From: Adenanthera pavonina
Taxonomy: Eukaryota; Streptophyta; Magnoliopsida; Fabales; Fabaceae
Direction: 5' to 3'
NCBI GenBank assembly: GCA_026686845.1
Contig: JAIVEN010000016.1
Location: forward strand, 2,311,501-2,375,500
Length of the DNA stretch: 64,000 bases
Shown piece by piece: positions 1-9,066 of this stretch (position 1 is its first letter; each line of letters begins with the position of its first letter). The position numbers were made by a program, and so were the translations under genes. Below the pieces are notes generated by a model. The model ran no database searches. It saw only the letters and a program-made list of their open reading frames with translations, and was not told the DNA's origin.

Positions 1-1190
1 GCTCTTTAAGTTCAAACTTCACCAGGTATTGCAATTAAAAATGTAGTATAATCGATATTATACTCATACTGATCATAAAGATGTCAAGCAAAAATATCTA
101 GTGGGCGAGTTCCCTCATTCCAAAAGAAAATTGATAGCTTTACCCCGCCAGAAAGGGCACTCTATAAATTTGCATCTTTTGACTAGGAGCATCAATTCAA
201 TGGCATTAAAAAACTAATGCTATATTTGGTATAAATAAGTCATTTTTAGAGAAATAGAAAGTGAGAAGGAGAAGGAGATATTTCATTCAAAACGCTACAT
301 TTTATTTCTAAGAAGTTTGAACACCAAATATATAACAAAAGAATTATTTTGTTATTCTCACTTTTATGAAACTCATTCCCTAAGTATTAAACTTAGCTAA
401 ATGTTATCCAATTTAGCTGGCATTGAAAATTAAACAAGATCAGCTGGTCCGTCTGGTTAATTGATGAATCCAGCCATGATTTGGTTCGGAAATCATCCAA
501 ACTGGGCTGATTCATATCTGGTCAAAACCTAGTCAAAATCATGTTGAATTGGTCTTTTTTTTTTTCCTCAACCGGTGAGGCATTGAACCAGTTTTGTGAA
601 AAATCCTAGTTCATAAATTGAAAATTTAGAATTGGAAATCTTGAAGTATAGTTGGCTGTTCAATCTATGTTAATTATTGATTTTAATATTTGTTGGTATA
701 ATTTACTACCCACCTGTAGCCCAGCTCTATTATTAAATTATATACCAAATACATCTGGGACATTTCTTGACTTTCCTTTAGCAGCAAAGGTGTTGTAGTT
801 TGTTTTTCGGTCTTACGAATTTTTATTCCATGTTAATGAATGTGCAGGTGTTTCATATTCACATAGTTTCAAGTTTCTTTTTTTTGGGGGGGCAGATCCA
901 TGGTTTCAAGTTTAAATAAACACAAAGTTGACTGAATTACCGCAACAAAACGAAAGAGGTAAAGGCCTCTATTACGGTCATTCTGCTGTGTCATTTTTGT
1001 GTCACAAAGAAGGGGGTCTTGATTTTTAATACATCAGAAAACATGTTCGGTCATCACGGAATTATTTATTTAATATTTGCTGGCACAATGGTCAATTTAA
1101 CAACACCCTCCGCATGTGACCCCTGGTATGGTACCATCACCATGTGATCCGGGAAGATGGCCGGGCATTCTCAACAGCCATTAATAAGGT
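1..1190. other. intergenic, left edge
   Basis: No coding region is supported. About 205-430 looks like a small MITE: a left end reading 'tatatttggta' and a right part containing 'caccaaatata' surround AT-rich sequence. About 420-600 carries CGGTT/GGTCCG-type words resembling the GAACCGG repeat found at 4.2 and 7.9 kb. Both calls rest on word similarity only. Confidence 0.4.
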
Positions 1191-1194
1191 TCAT

Positions 1195-1515
1195 AAGTTA
1201 TGTTTGAATTAGATTATGTATAAGTGATTATGTCAAAAGTGATTTGTGTTTGGATATTTTTACCTCATAAGTAATTTTGAGAAAAGAAATATTTTTAGAT
1301 ATTAGAATTTAAGTGATTATTGGATGAATAATAAGAAGAAAAAATGAAATAAGTGATTATGAGAGGATAAGTGATTATCACAAGCTGAAAAAATCAACTT
1401 CTTCCATAAACACTTATTTAAAACATAAGTGCTTATTGAAAAGTTATTTTTATTTTACAATTCCACCCAGCACTTATTAATTCTCATAATTGTTTATAAT
1501 GGAATCCAGGCTATG
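1195..1515 (+). repeat. MITE copy, 'TAAGTGATTATG' family
   Basis: Shares a long series of words with the cluster at 6370-7442: 'tgtttgaattagattatg', 'gtcaaaagtgatttgtgtt', 'ttttgagaaaagaaat', 'aagtgattattgg'. It has the same order and orientation as the copies at 6683 and 7070. It has no coding capacity. Boundaries are approximate. The superfamily cannot be set because the target duplication is not clear. Confidence 0.65.
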
Positions 1516-2790
1516 AGTCCATACAAATCGTTGTTGTAATTTAAACGAGGTAAGACTTAAGACATAGTACTCGTTTATTATTATTATTATTCCAGAGCAA
1601 GAATGGTACAAAGTGGCAGCGTGACTTTCCTTGTCTTTTGCGCAACCTTTTTACTGTGAGAATAGTAAATAATTGAATCCCTGATTGGAAATCTCAGAAA
1701 AGGCGAGGAAAGCAAAGATTACTTTACTTGCTTTGATGATCATCGACAACTGCTCTCTTCTGTAAGAACTAAGAAAAAAGGCTATAATCCCCACAAAATG
1801 GAAATATTTTACATGCTTTGCAGATAGATCTTTTTTCCTTCTCAGTGGAAAAAATGTACGTACGTCTGGTCACTCACTATCACAATCCTCTCTCTCACTC
1901 TCCTCAGTGCAATGTCAATGATCTATTGGCAGCTTTGACTAATTGCAAGCTGGGGAATCAAAGCAGGGAATCAGGAAACCTCGAAATGGAAACTGAACTA
2001 CTAAGAAAGTTCCAAATACCCTTAACCCAATGTTATGTAAAATGCTTATTGAAGCGTGCTAATCCAATTTTAGTAATTTATCTTTACGGAGGCCAGCCCT
2101 CGAGCCGCTCCTTGTGCATGCACAATCGCTTGTCAAGTCTTAAATTCCAAGTGCTCCTTACTTGCGGATAAAAAGAAATGTCTGTGATCTTCCCTCTTTT
2201 CTTTCCTTTTCCTTTCTGATATTTCCTTTCCTTGGGCTTAGTTGGGCTATGAAGCCGAGAGGATTCCGACATTAACAAAATTTTATAAAGAATAGATCCA
2301 GCATTCCATTTATGAAAAAGGGATAAAAATGCTTTTTATGGGGGACATAAAAGATGATTGTTTCTTCTTGCATGGGTTTATGAGAGTATAATTTCCAGTT
2401 GTTAATCAGGTGGAAGCTCTCCTCATTATTAATAGAAATTAAGTCAATCCCAGTCAAAGCCATAGATCTACGATCTGAAAAAGGAGACGAAAATTAGCTA
2501 GCATAATAAATGCCCCATTTAACTACCAGCCTGCGCTTGCTTTTTACCTCTCTCAGACATACAAATCCCTTGGCTTTCCATCTAGCCACTAATAATCAGC
2601 CTCAAACCCCTAATAGCATACTGGTCAAGGGGTCCTTGATACTGATGGGGATGCTCCCAATTTGTTTACCTTTCTTGAATCGTTCCTTTCACTTTTCTGC
2701 TGCAGCCTGCACCCTTTCTCTCAGACTCCACTATCTCTCTCTAAAGTTGCAGGTTGCCACCACATCCCCCCAATTTATGTGCCCATCTTC
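1516..2790. other. intergenic, upstream of EPFL gene
   Basis: Contains short open frames on both strands (1818-2171, 2084-2463, 2510-2797) with no recognisable domain and no splice-consistent extension. I see no gene. A short TTA-type microsatellite lies near 1576-1590. The sequence becomes CT-rich from about 2680 towards the EPFL leader. Confidence 0.5.
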
Positions 2791-2799
2791 CCTCTAAAC

Positions 2800-2994
2800 G
2801 CCATAAACACAAAAACTCTCCCTCCCCAGAACCCATCTCTCTCTCTGTGTGAGCCACCATCTCTCTCTCTCTCGGCGGAGGAAGTTTCGAAAACTGGCAT
2901 TCGGATCTCACTTAACTTGCATTTATTTTTACCAATTACTCTCTTTTGATTTAGATGGGGGATGAATGACTACAATGTGACATGATAGGCATTC
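2800..2994 (+). promoter_or_regulatory. probable 5' leader of the EPFL gene, with upstream ATGs
   Basis: Pyrimidine-rich (CT)n tracts around 2838-2875 are typical of plant 5' leaders. A pyrimidine tract ending in 'tttag' at 2949-2954 could be a splice acceptor, so the mature leader may begin a new exon at 2955. Between 2955 and the start at 2995 there are upstream ATGs at 2955, 2962, 2966, 2975 and 2982. The first four open very short frames that end before 2995. The frame from 2982 overlaps the main ATG out of frame and stops at 3008. Transcript boundaries are inferred. Confidence 0.45.
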
Positions 2995-3463
2995 ATGGCT
3001 TCACTTAACCCATATCAGTACTTCACCACAATCGCCACCTTGCTTATTATAGTTCTGCATCATCTTATCTGTCCAATTTGTTGCTTCAGTCAGCCTCAGC
3101 CTTCAATTTCTCGTCGGGTAGGCTTTCAAAAGCCGAGGGTTGTGCCTCCAATATTTATGCATCGCTTCATGATTGTGTTTCTGGTTTGATAAGGACTCAA
3201 TTGGGTATGTGCAGGACCTTCTACTTGAGGAGAAAAGCAGGTTAGGTTCGATCCCTCCTAGCTGCCACAACAAATGCAACGCGTGCCATCCATGCATGGC
3301 GGTTCAAGTTCCAACCTTGCCTAGCCACGAGAGGCTCAAGCCGGGTCAAACACGAACGGCTCCTATGGATTTTTTTGATCCGTCATCCCAGGGTAACAGG
3401 TACTCTAATTACAAACCATTGGGTTGGAAATGCCATTGTGGTGGCCATTTTTTCAACCCCTAG
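2995..3463 (+). CDS. EPFL8: EPIDERMAL PATTERNING FACTOR-like secreted cysteine-rich peptide precursor (EPFL8-like)
   Basis: Two exons, 2995-3117 and 3215-3463, are joined across a 97-bp phase-0 GT-AG intron to give a 123-aa precursor. Residues about 10-32 form a hydrophobic signal peptide. The C-terminal half is the EPF domain: a GSIPPSCHNKC start, then six cysteines arranged as C-x3-C-x2-C-x2-C, a long loop, and a final KCHC pair in a GWKCHCGGHFFNP end. EPF/EPFL peptides are secreted, processed ligands for ERECTA-family receptors with TMM; they control stomatal spacing, inflorescence growth and leaf margins. The long C4-C5 loop and the YSNYKPLGWKCHC block recall Arabidopsis EPFL8 better than EPF1/2 or stomagen, but that subgroup call is from memory. 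The start chosen is the first ATG that gives a signal peptide. Confidence is high for the family and moderate for the subgroup. Confidence 0.88.
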
Positions 3464-4195
3464 AATTGTATTGAAGGAACCTTCTATCCAGATTGAGATT
3501 ATTCTCGTCTTGATTCGTACAATGGAAATTGCCCTGGTTCTCTAATTTCTCTGTTTAACTTATTAATCTCGTGTTTGATTCGAGGGCCCATGGGATTGAT
3601 TTAGGGTTTAATTTCAGATATGCGTCACTATCCAGTGTCAGCATTAATTGTATACGTTGAAGTTTGATACACTTGTACAGAGTTTGTTACAGACTTGCAT
3701 TTTTCTGATTTCTGACTTTACGGTGGCGTCTAAATTTCGTGCAAGTTTCGCATTTGCCGCCCTTTTGTGTGGCAGTGGTTAGAAGGGAATTTCTCAATTC
3801 TCATCGTTTATGTATGTTCTTGAGAGATCGTGGCTTGTGAATTGGGATACTTGTTCGATGGAAATGACATGTTTATATTTTCTTCTCGTTTTAATTTTGC
3901 AATCTACTGTCAAATGTCAATCTGAATCTGATTGTGTTTACATTATCTTCTTGGAATCCACACGACTTATGAGTCCAACTCAACGGAATTTGTTTCTCTC
4001 TCCTGCTCTGAAATGTTTGGTTTGGGGATGATTGTAAGTTCGTAGGGAATAATTGGGATCTAACGAGGTGACGTCAAACCGACTTGGAGGTCGTTCTGTT
4101 CCTTGGTTGGGGAAAGACCAGAAAGAAATATTTGCGCATTATAAAACCGTAACAATAACTTGACAAAAAAGGAGAAGTTTAAAAAAATCGGACCA
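3464..4195. other. 3' flank of EPFL gene, intergenic
   Basis: Probably includes the EPFL 3' UTR in the first few hundred bases. The open frame at 3810-4031 has no recognisable domain. No other gene is seen. Confidence 0.5.
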
Positions 4196-4199
4196 CACT

Positions 4200-4745
4200 T
4201 TGAACGGAACAAGACAATGATTTTGTTTAAAGCTGAATGGTGAGCCGTAATTAAATTGATAATAATAAATTTAATAATTTTTTAATTTTATATATTATAT
4301 AAAAATAAAAAAATATTATTAATAAATTTTATAATTTAATATTAAAATTTAAATAAATTAATGTTTATTTATAATTATATTTTAAATTTAAAATAGTTTT
4401 TAATAGTCTATTTTCATATTATTTATTAAGTAAATTTATTATTATTAATAATTATATATCATAATAATGTTTATACAATATTATAATATAGAAAGAAAAA
4501 AATTTATATAAAAAATAATGTCACTTAATACTAAAAATAATGTTATTTTATCGTAAAAACTAAAAAAATATTTAAAATATAAAAAAATCAGATTGATTTA
4601 ACAGACTTTGTATCAATTCATGATCGATTCGATTAGTTTTGTATCAGTTCTAAAATCAGCCGATCTTCATCTATGATTGGACTAGACCTGTAACCAATAA
4701 TTGGTGGGATTAGTAGAATCATCCAGCCTCATCCAATTTTTTGTT
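4200..4745 (-). repeat. 'GAACCGG' AT-rich repeat, inverted copy
   Basis: Very AT-rich body (4250-4580) followed by GATCGATTCGATTAG/CCGATC-type words. The reverse complement matches the body of the copy at 7860-8465, sharing 'ataaaataacattatttttagta', 'cattattatgatatataat' and 'acttaataaataatat' with the same spacing. It is non-coding. Its superfamily is not determined. Confidence 0.6.
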
Positions 4746-4773
4746 CGTTGAATAAAAGAGATACTTATAGTTA

Positions 4774-5022
4774 CTCCGTCCATATTATAAGCTAAAAAAA
4801 TCATTTTTATACATATTAAAAATCTTTTATTAAATAATCAAACTTCTAAAAAAATCAACATTTTTAATTTTATCCTTATTGATTTTACTTATTTTATTAA
4901 ATATAACACAAATTTTAATAATAATATAATAAATAAGGAAAAAAATGATAAAATCACTTCATATTATCTTATATTATGGAATAAAAAATATTTCTCATAT
5001 TAACTTATAATATGGAAGGAAG
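4774..5022. repeat. Stowaway-like MITE, copy 1
   Basis: The left end CTCCGTCCATATTATAAGCT is mirrored by the right end (reverse complement CTTCCTTCCATATTATAAGTT). A TA dinucleotide precedes the left end. The interior is AT-rich and non-coding. The CTCCnTCC-type terminus and TA target fit Tc1/mariner-derived Stowaway elements. Confidence 0.65.
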
Positions 5023-5046
5023 AAAAATTACTGTTTCAATAGTATA

Positions 5047-5299
5047 CTCCGTCCTATTGATAAAAAATGTGATTTTTGAGTTTTTTCATGTACAGTAAAA
5101 AAAATCCATTACATGGTTTAAATGATTATCAAATTTAATAATATTTTACTAAAATATTATTAGCTTAAATGCTCTTTTAAATATTTTAAATTAAATTAAT
5201 AAAAGTTAAAGGAGTAAAAAATAATTAATATTTCATTAAAATTGTTAAAGTCCTTAAAAATAATAAAATCTCCATAATAACCATTTTTATAAACTGGAG
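5047..5299. repeat. Stowaway-like MITE, copy 2
   Basis: Starts CTCCGTCCTATTGATAAAAA and ends with the mirrored 'tttataaactggag'. It is flanked on both sides by TA (5045-5046 and 5300-5301), the expected target duplication. AT-rich and non-coding. Confidence 0.65.
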
Positions 5300-5304
5300 T
5301 ATTA

Positions 5305-5567
5305 CTTTCTCATGTACATATTATAAGATGTTATGACCATTTTCACATATATTAAAGAATTTTTATTATATTTTGAAACTTTTACAAAAAAAAAAGATAA
5401 ATTTTTTAATTTTACTCCTATTAATTCCACTTCTTTTATTAAATATATAATAAATTATAATACTAATAATATAATAAATAAGAAGAAAAATGATAAACCA
5501 TTAAATGTTATATTATTGATGAAAAATAAAAAATCCTTCAAAACTCTTTATAATGTACTTAAGGGAG
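5305..5567. repeat. Stowaway-like MITE, copy 3
   Basis: The left end 'ctttctcatgtacatatta' is mirrored by the right end 'ataatgtacttaagggag'. TA lies on both sides. The interior resembles copy 1 ('ttttaattttact...attaaatataa', 'ataataaataag...gaaaaatgataaa'). It is almost abutting copy 2. The open frame 5333-5662 runs through it and is not a gene. Confidence 0.6.
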
Positions 5568-6056
5568 TATATATTTGTCTGTTATGTTCCGTTATAAGTA
5601 TCATTCTGTCTATGGAAATAAATAGGCATTGCCGTGTTGCTTGGGTTATACTGCAACCATAATTTATATGCTCGGTGTATAATAAAAGGAACTTGTAGGT
5701 GCTAATAAATAGCGCGTTTGTGGACGGGATTATATCAATTTTCTCCTTTATTTTTTTCTTGCCCCATGTTTTCTCCTTTATTTTTTTGTTTGATGTGTAA
5801 AACCAATAACAGTAGTGACTAATAAAAGCAAAAAACAAAAATTATAAGATGAAATGAAAATATAATTGAGGCTTATTTGAGACCTGTCATATAAAAGAAA
5901 ATCCAAAATGGATTTACTGTCGCCAAGTAATAGTGCTAGATCCACTGACACCCAGTACCGTGAGGGCATGAAAATTGAAAATTTCATAACATTTAAGAAA
6001 GAAGTAATATTATTTATTATTTATAAAAGGTGTAATTTACTATAAATGTTATTATA
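5568..6056. other. intergenic
   Basis: AT-rich with short opposite-strand frames of no recognisable content (5548-5838, 5778-5987). Two near-identical 'tttctcctttatttttttt' words occur at about 5740 and 5770. No gene is seen. Confidence 0.5.
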
Positions 6057-6058
6057 TA

Positions 6059-6324
6059 CCCCTTCCAATTCAAATTATAAGTCCTCAAAGTTTGTTTGGG
6101 TTTAAAATATAAGTTCCATTTAATAGTTTTTAAAGCATTAAATGTTTTTTTATATTTTTTTCTTATCTGCAATTCAATATAAAAAATAGTAAATTTTAAA
6201 TGTAATGCATTAAATATGAGTATTATTAGAAAATATATTACTTTTTAATAAATTTAATAAGTAAAATCATCTTATTTTTGTTCAAGTGCGACTAGTTAAA
6301 CATGACTTATATTTTGAATTCAAG
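6059..6324. repeat. Stowaway-like MITE, copy 4
   Basis: The left end 'ccccttccaattcaaattat' is mirrored by the right end, whose reverse complement reads 'cttgaattcaaaatataagt'. It is flanked by TA at 6057-6058 and 6325-6326. AT-rich and non-coding. Confidence 0.65.
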
Positions 6325-6369
6325 TATATCATAAACTTAATCACTTTAGGAACAAAGCATGAAGTACTA

Positions 6370-6682
6370 AATGCCAGTTTGGATAAGGAAAAAAAGTGAT
6401 TATGTGTTGGAGTTGTTAAACAAAATATTTTTTCAATAAACACTTGTACCTCAAGTAAATGTTTATGGAAGAAGCTGATTTTTCTACTTATGATAATTAT
6501 TTATCCTCCTATAATTACTTATTTCATTTTTCCTTCTCATTATTCACCCAATAATCACTTAAAATCCAATATCCAAACACATTTCTTTTCTCAAAATCAC
6601 ATATCCAAACACAAATCACTTTTGATATAACCACTTATTCTCTTAATTACTTATGAATAAGCACTTATTCTCATAATCACTT
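6370..6682 (-). repeat. 'TAAGTGATTATG' MITE, inverted copy
   Basis: Its reverse complement matches the adjacent copy at 6683-7069 over most of its length (words 'gtgattttgagaaaagaaat', 'aagtgattattgggtg', 'aatgagaaggaaaa'). It ends at the start of that copy, so the two form a long imperfect palindrome centred near 6682. Non-coding. Confidence 0.7.
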
Positions 6683-7069
6683 AGGATGTGTTTGGATTAG
6701 ATTATGTATAAGTGATCATAAGGATAAATGATTATTCATAATAGATTATAAGAATAAGTGATTATGTCAAAAGTGATTTTTGTTTGGATATTTTTACCTC
6801 ATAAGTGATTTTGAGAAAAGAAATGTATTTGGATGTTAGGGTTTAAGTGATTATTGGGTGGATAATGAGAAGGAAAAGTGAAATAAGTGATTATCATAAG
6901 TTGAAAAAAGTAGCTTATGAAAATAATCACTTAAATAGCCATAAATGATTATTATGATTTAGGTTGTGTTTGGAAACTGACAGTATAATCACTTTTCTTA
7001 TCCATAAGTGCTTTTTAACCCTATCCAAACAGACACTTATACATAATCAAATTCAAACACACCCTAAGT
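6683..7069 (+). repeat. 'TAAGTGATTATG' MITE, complete copy with terminal inverted repeats
   Basis: The left terminus 'gatgtgtttggattagatta' plus 'tgtataagtg' is mirrored at the right end (reverse complement 'gggtgtgtttgaatttgatt' plus 'atgtataagtg'), giving terminal inverted repeats of about 30 bp. Non-coding. The superfamily (hAT or PIF type) is not settled by the sequence. Confidence 0.7.
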
Positions 7070-7442
7070 GTATGTTTGGATTAACTTATCTATAATAGAT
7101 TATGTGGATAAGTACTTATTTATAATAGATTATGAGAATAAGTGCTTATATCAAAAGTGATTTGTGTTTGGATATTTTTACTTCATAAGTAATTTTGAGA
7201 AAAGAAATGCGTTTAAATTTTAGGAGTTTAATTGATTATTGGATAAATGATAAGAAGGAGAAATGAAATAAGTGATTATGGAATTATAAATGATTATCAT
7301 AAGATAAAAAAATTAGCTTCTCTCATAAATACTTGTTTAAGATATAAATACTTATTGAAAAACTAGCTACGTTTGGAAACTGACGTGAATAAGTTATTAT
7401 TATCTCCCATAAATGATTATGCTTTGTATCCAAAAAGACTCT
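7070..7442 (+). repeat. 'TAAGTGATTATG' MITE, third clustered copy
   Basis: Begins directly after the previous copy with 'aagtgtatgtttggattaac' and ends near 'atccaaaaagactcttag'. It shares the internal words of the family. It is a head-to-tail neighbour of the 6683 copy. Confidence 0.65.
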
Positions 7443-7858
7443 TAGATGATGTTCAAAGATAGAAAAATTATAATGATGAAAGGCAACACTTCACGGTGAA
7501 TAATTGCCCTGGGTCTCAATAAATTAAGTTGTTTGTTTATCGGTTGTGAATGGCATAATTTTCACAAATTTAAAAGATATATTAAATTAATTTATTTGAA
7601 TTTTTATGAATAAAATATAATTTCAGGAGAACTTTTTAAAAATGTGTATTTTTATTATTTTTTAAATAACGTAATCGTCTGAAAAAATTTCGATCTAATA
7701 TCTGAAATCAAGTTAAATCAAACTGTCCAAATTGATTCCAACTAGGCTAATATTTGGTTTATTGAACTGAAACGTAAATGAAAAAGAGAACATAGATTAT
7801 GATTAAAATAAGAAAAATATTAATAAAACTTTATATTTACTCAAGCGATGCATTATTA
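7443..7858. other. intergenic
   Basis: AT-rich with no open frame or recognisable repeat structure. Nothing further is seen. Confidence 0.5.
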
Positions 7859-7859
7859 C

Positions 7860-8465
7860 CATGGTTGTCGGAACCGGACTGGATCGGCCAGTACAATTAG
7901 TTGGACCGGGAATTAGTGCCTGTTCCGATTCGGTTAAACTAGATGACTAGTACTATTCAGAACCGATCAAGAATTGGTAAAAGCGGCGTTGAACCGATTC
8001 TGTATTATTTTTTTTTAAAATTTTTTTTAAATATATATTTTTATTTTAAGATAAAATAACATTATTTTTAGTACAAAATATTTTTTTTATATATTATAAT
8101 ATTATTTAAGCATTATTATGATATATAATAATAAAAAATTATATATTTACTTAATAAATAATATAATAATAAATAATTAATTTATTATTTTAAATTTAAA
8201 ATATGATTATAAATGAATATTAACTTATTTAAACTTAAATATTGAATTATGCAACCTATTAATAATTTGTTTGTGGTGAGTAATAGATTAATAATTTAAT
8301 ATTATTTAGTTTAAGACTTTAATTAAGTTATAAAATTTGTTTAAACTTATGTTATTTATTTTAAATATATTATTTTAATTACTACCAGTTTGACTCCAAT
8401 TCAATCTCAGTTGAACCATTGAACTTTGAACTAGTGCTTTGTCCAGTTTAATATTCGGTTGGGTT
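7860..8465 (+). repeat. 'GAACCGG' AT-rich repeat, direct copy
   Basis: Starts with GAACCGGACTGGATCGGCC-like sequence, has a 350-bp AT-rich core and ends in 'cagttgaaccattgaac'. The core matches the reverse complement of 4200-4580. Short CGGTT/GAACC words at the ends are typical of a widespread plant non-autonomous repeat whose class I cannot assign. Confidence 0.6.
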
Positions 8466-8571
8466 ATGACAATATTGAATATTACAACGCATAAAATATT
8501 AATAAAACATATTATTCATCGATTTCTGTAAATTTTATTCTTTTTCTTTTCTTACACAGTTACACATTTAA

Positions 8572-8946
8572 GGGCCTGTTTGACAGTGATTTTTGTTTTC
8601 TTGTTCTCAAAACAGTTTTGTAAAACTGTTTTGGAGAATAAGTTTTGAAAACAAGAAAATAAAAAAATATGCTTGAATGATTGTTCTCAAAATTATAACT
8701 AGTGAGTAATAGATGAGTTATTCAAAATTTATAACTTTATTATTAATAAGACAGGTGTTTTTCACCTTTTCTTTTATTTTCCAAAACAAAAACTACAAAA
8801 TAACTTAAAATTGTTCTGAGTTTTCTATTTTTATTTTTCTATTTTCCAGAACAGTTTATTAAAAATAAGTTTATTAAACAAATTTTTTTATTTTTCTATT
8901 TCTAAAAATAAAAAAATTATTTTGGAAACACAAAACAAACAATGCC
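8572..8946. repeat. MITE at the HAD-hydrolase promoter
   Basis: The left end GGGCCTGTTTGACAGTG is mirrored imperfectly at the right end (reverse complement GGCATTGTTTGTTTTGTG). The interior is rich in 'tttttcttatttt' and 'caaaacag' words. GGGCCTGTTTG-type termini are common in plant PIF/Harbinger (Tourist) and hAT MITEs. It ends about 120 bp before the ATG of the next gene. The short frame at 8922-9113 is not coding. Confidence 0.55.
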
Positions 8947-9066
8947 TAGGATTTTCGCTTTTTTGTAATTATTCTGCGACTAACAATCATAACGGCCGTG
9001 AAATCAGCCACACGAATAAAGAGATTGATCAATCTGGTTCGCCTCAACTCTCAACTCTTAACTCTT

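Noticed and set aside
2510..2949. Two overlapping 95-aa frames before the EPFL gene
   Set aside because: Low-complexity Ser/Leu/Pro translations of CT-rich leader DNA; no domain and overlapping frames.
3240..3275. tRNA-like GGTTCGATCC word
   Set aside because: It lies in EPFL exon 2 and no cloverleaf partner arms surround it; no tRNA gene found in the window.
5333..5662. 109-aa Lys/Asn/Ile-rich frame
   Set aside because: Lies inside a Stowaway-like MITE; composition reflects AT-richness.
8998..9066. Upstream in-frame extension of the HAD protein
   Set aside because: It would start at GTG, not ATG. ATG 9067 gives a normal transit peptide and the expected 316-aa length.
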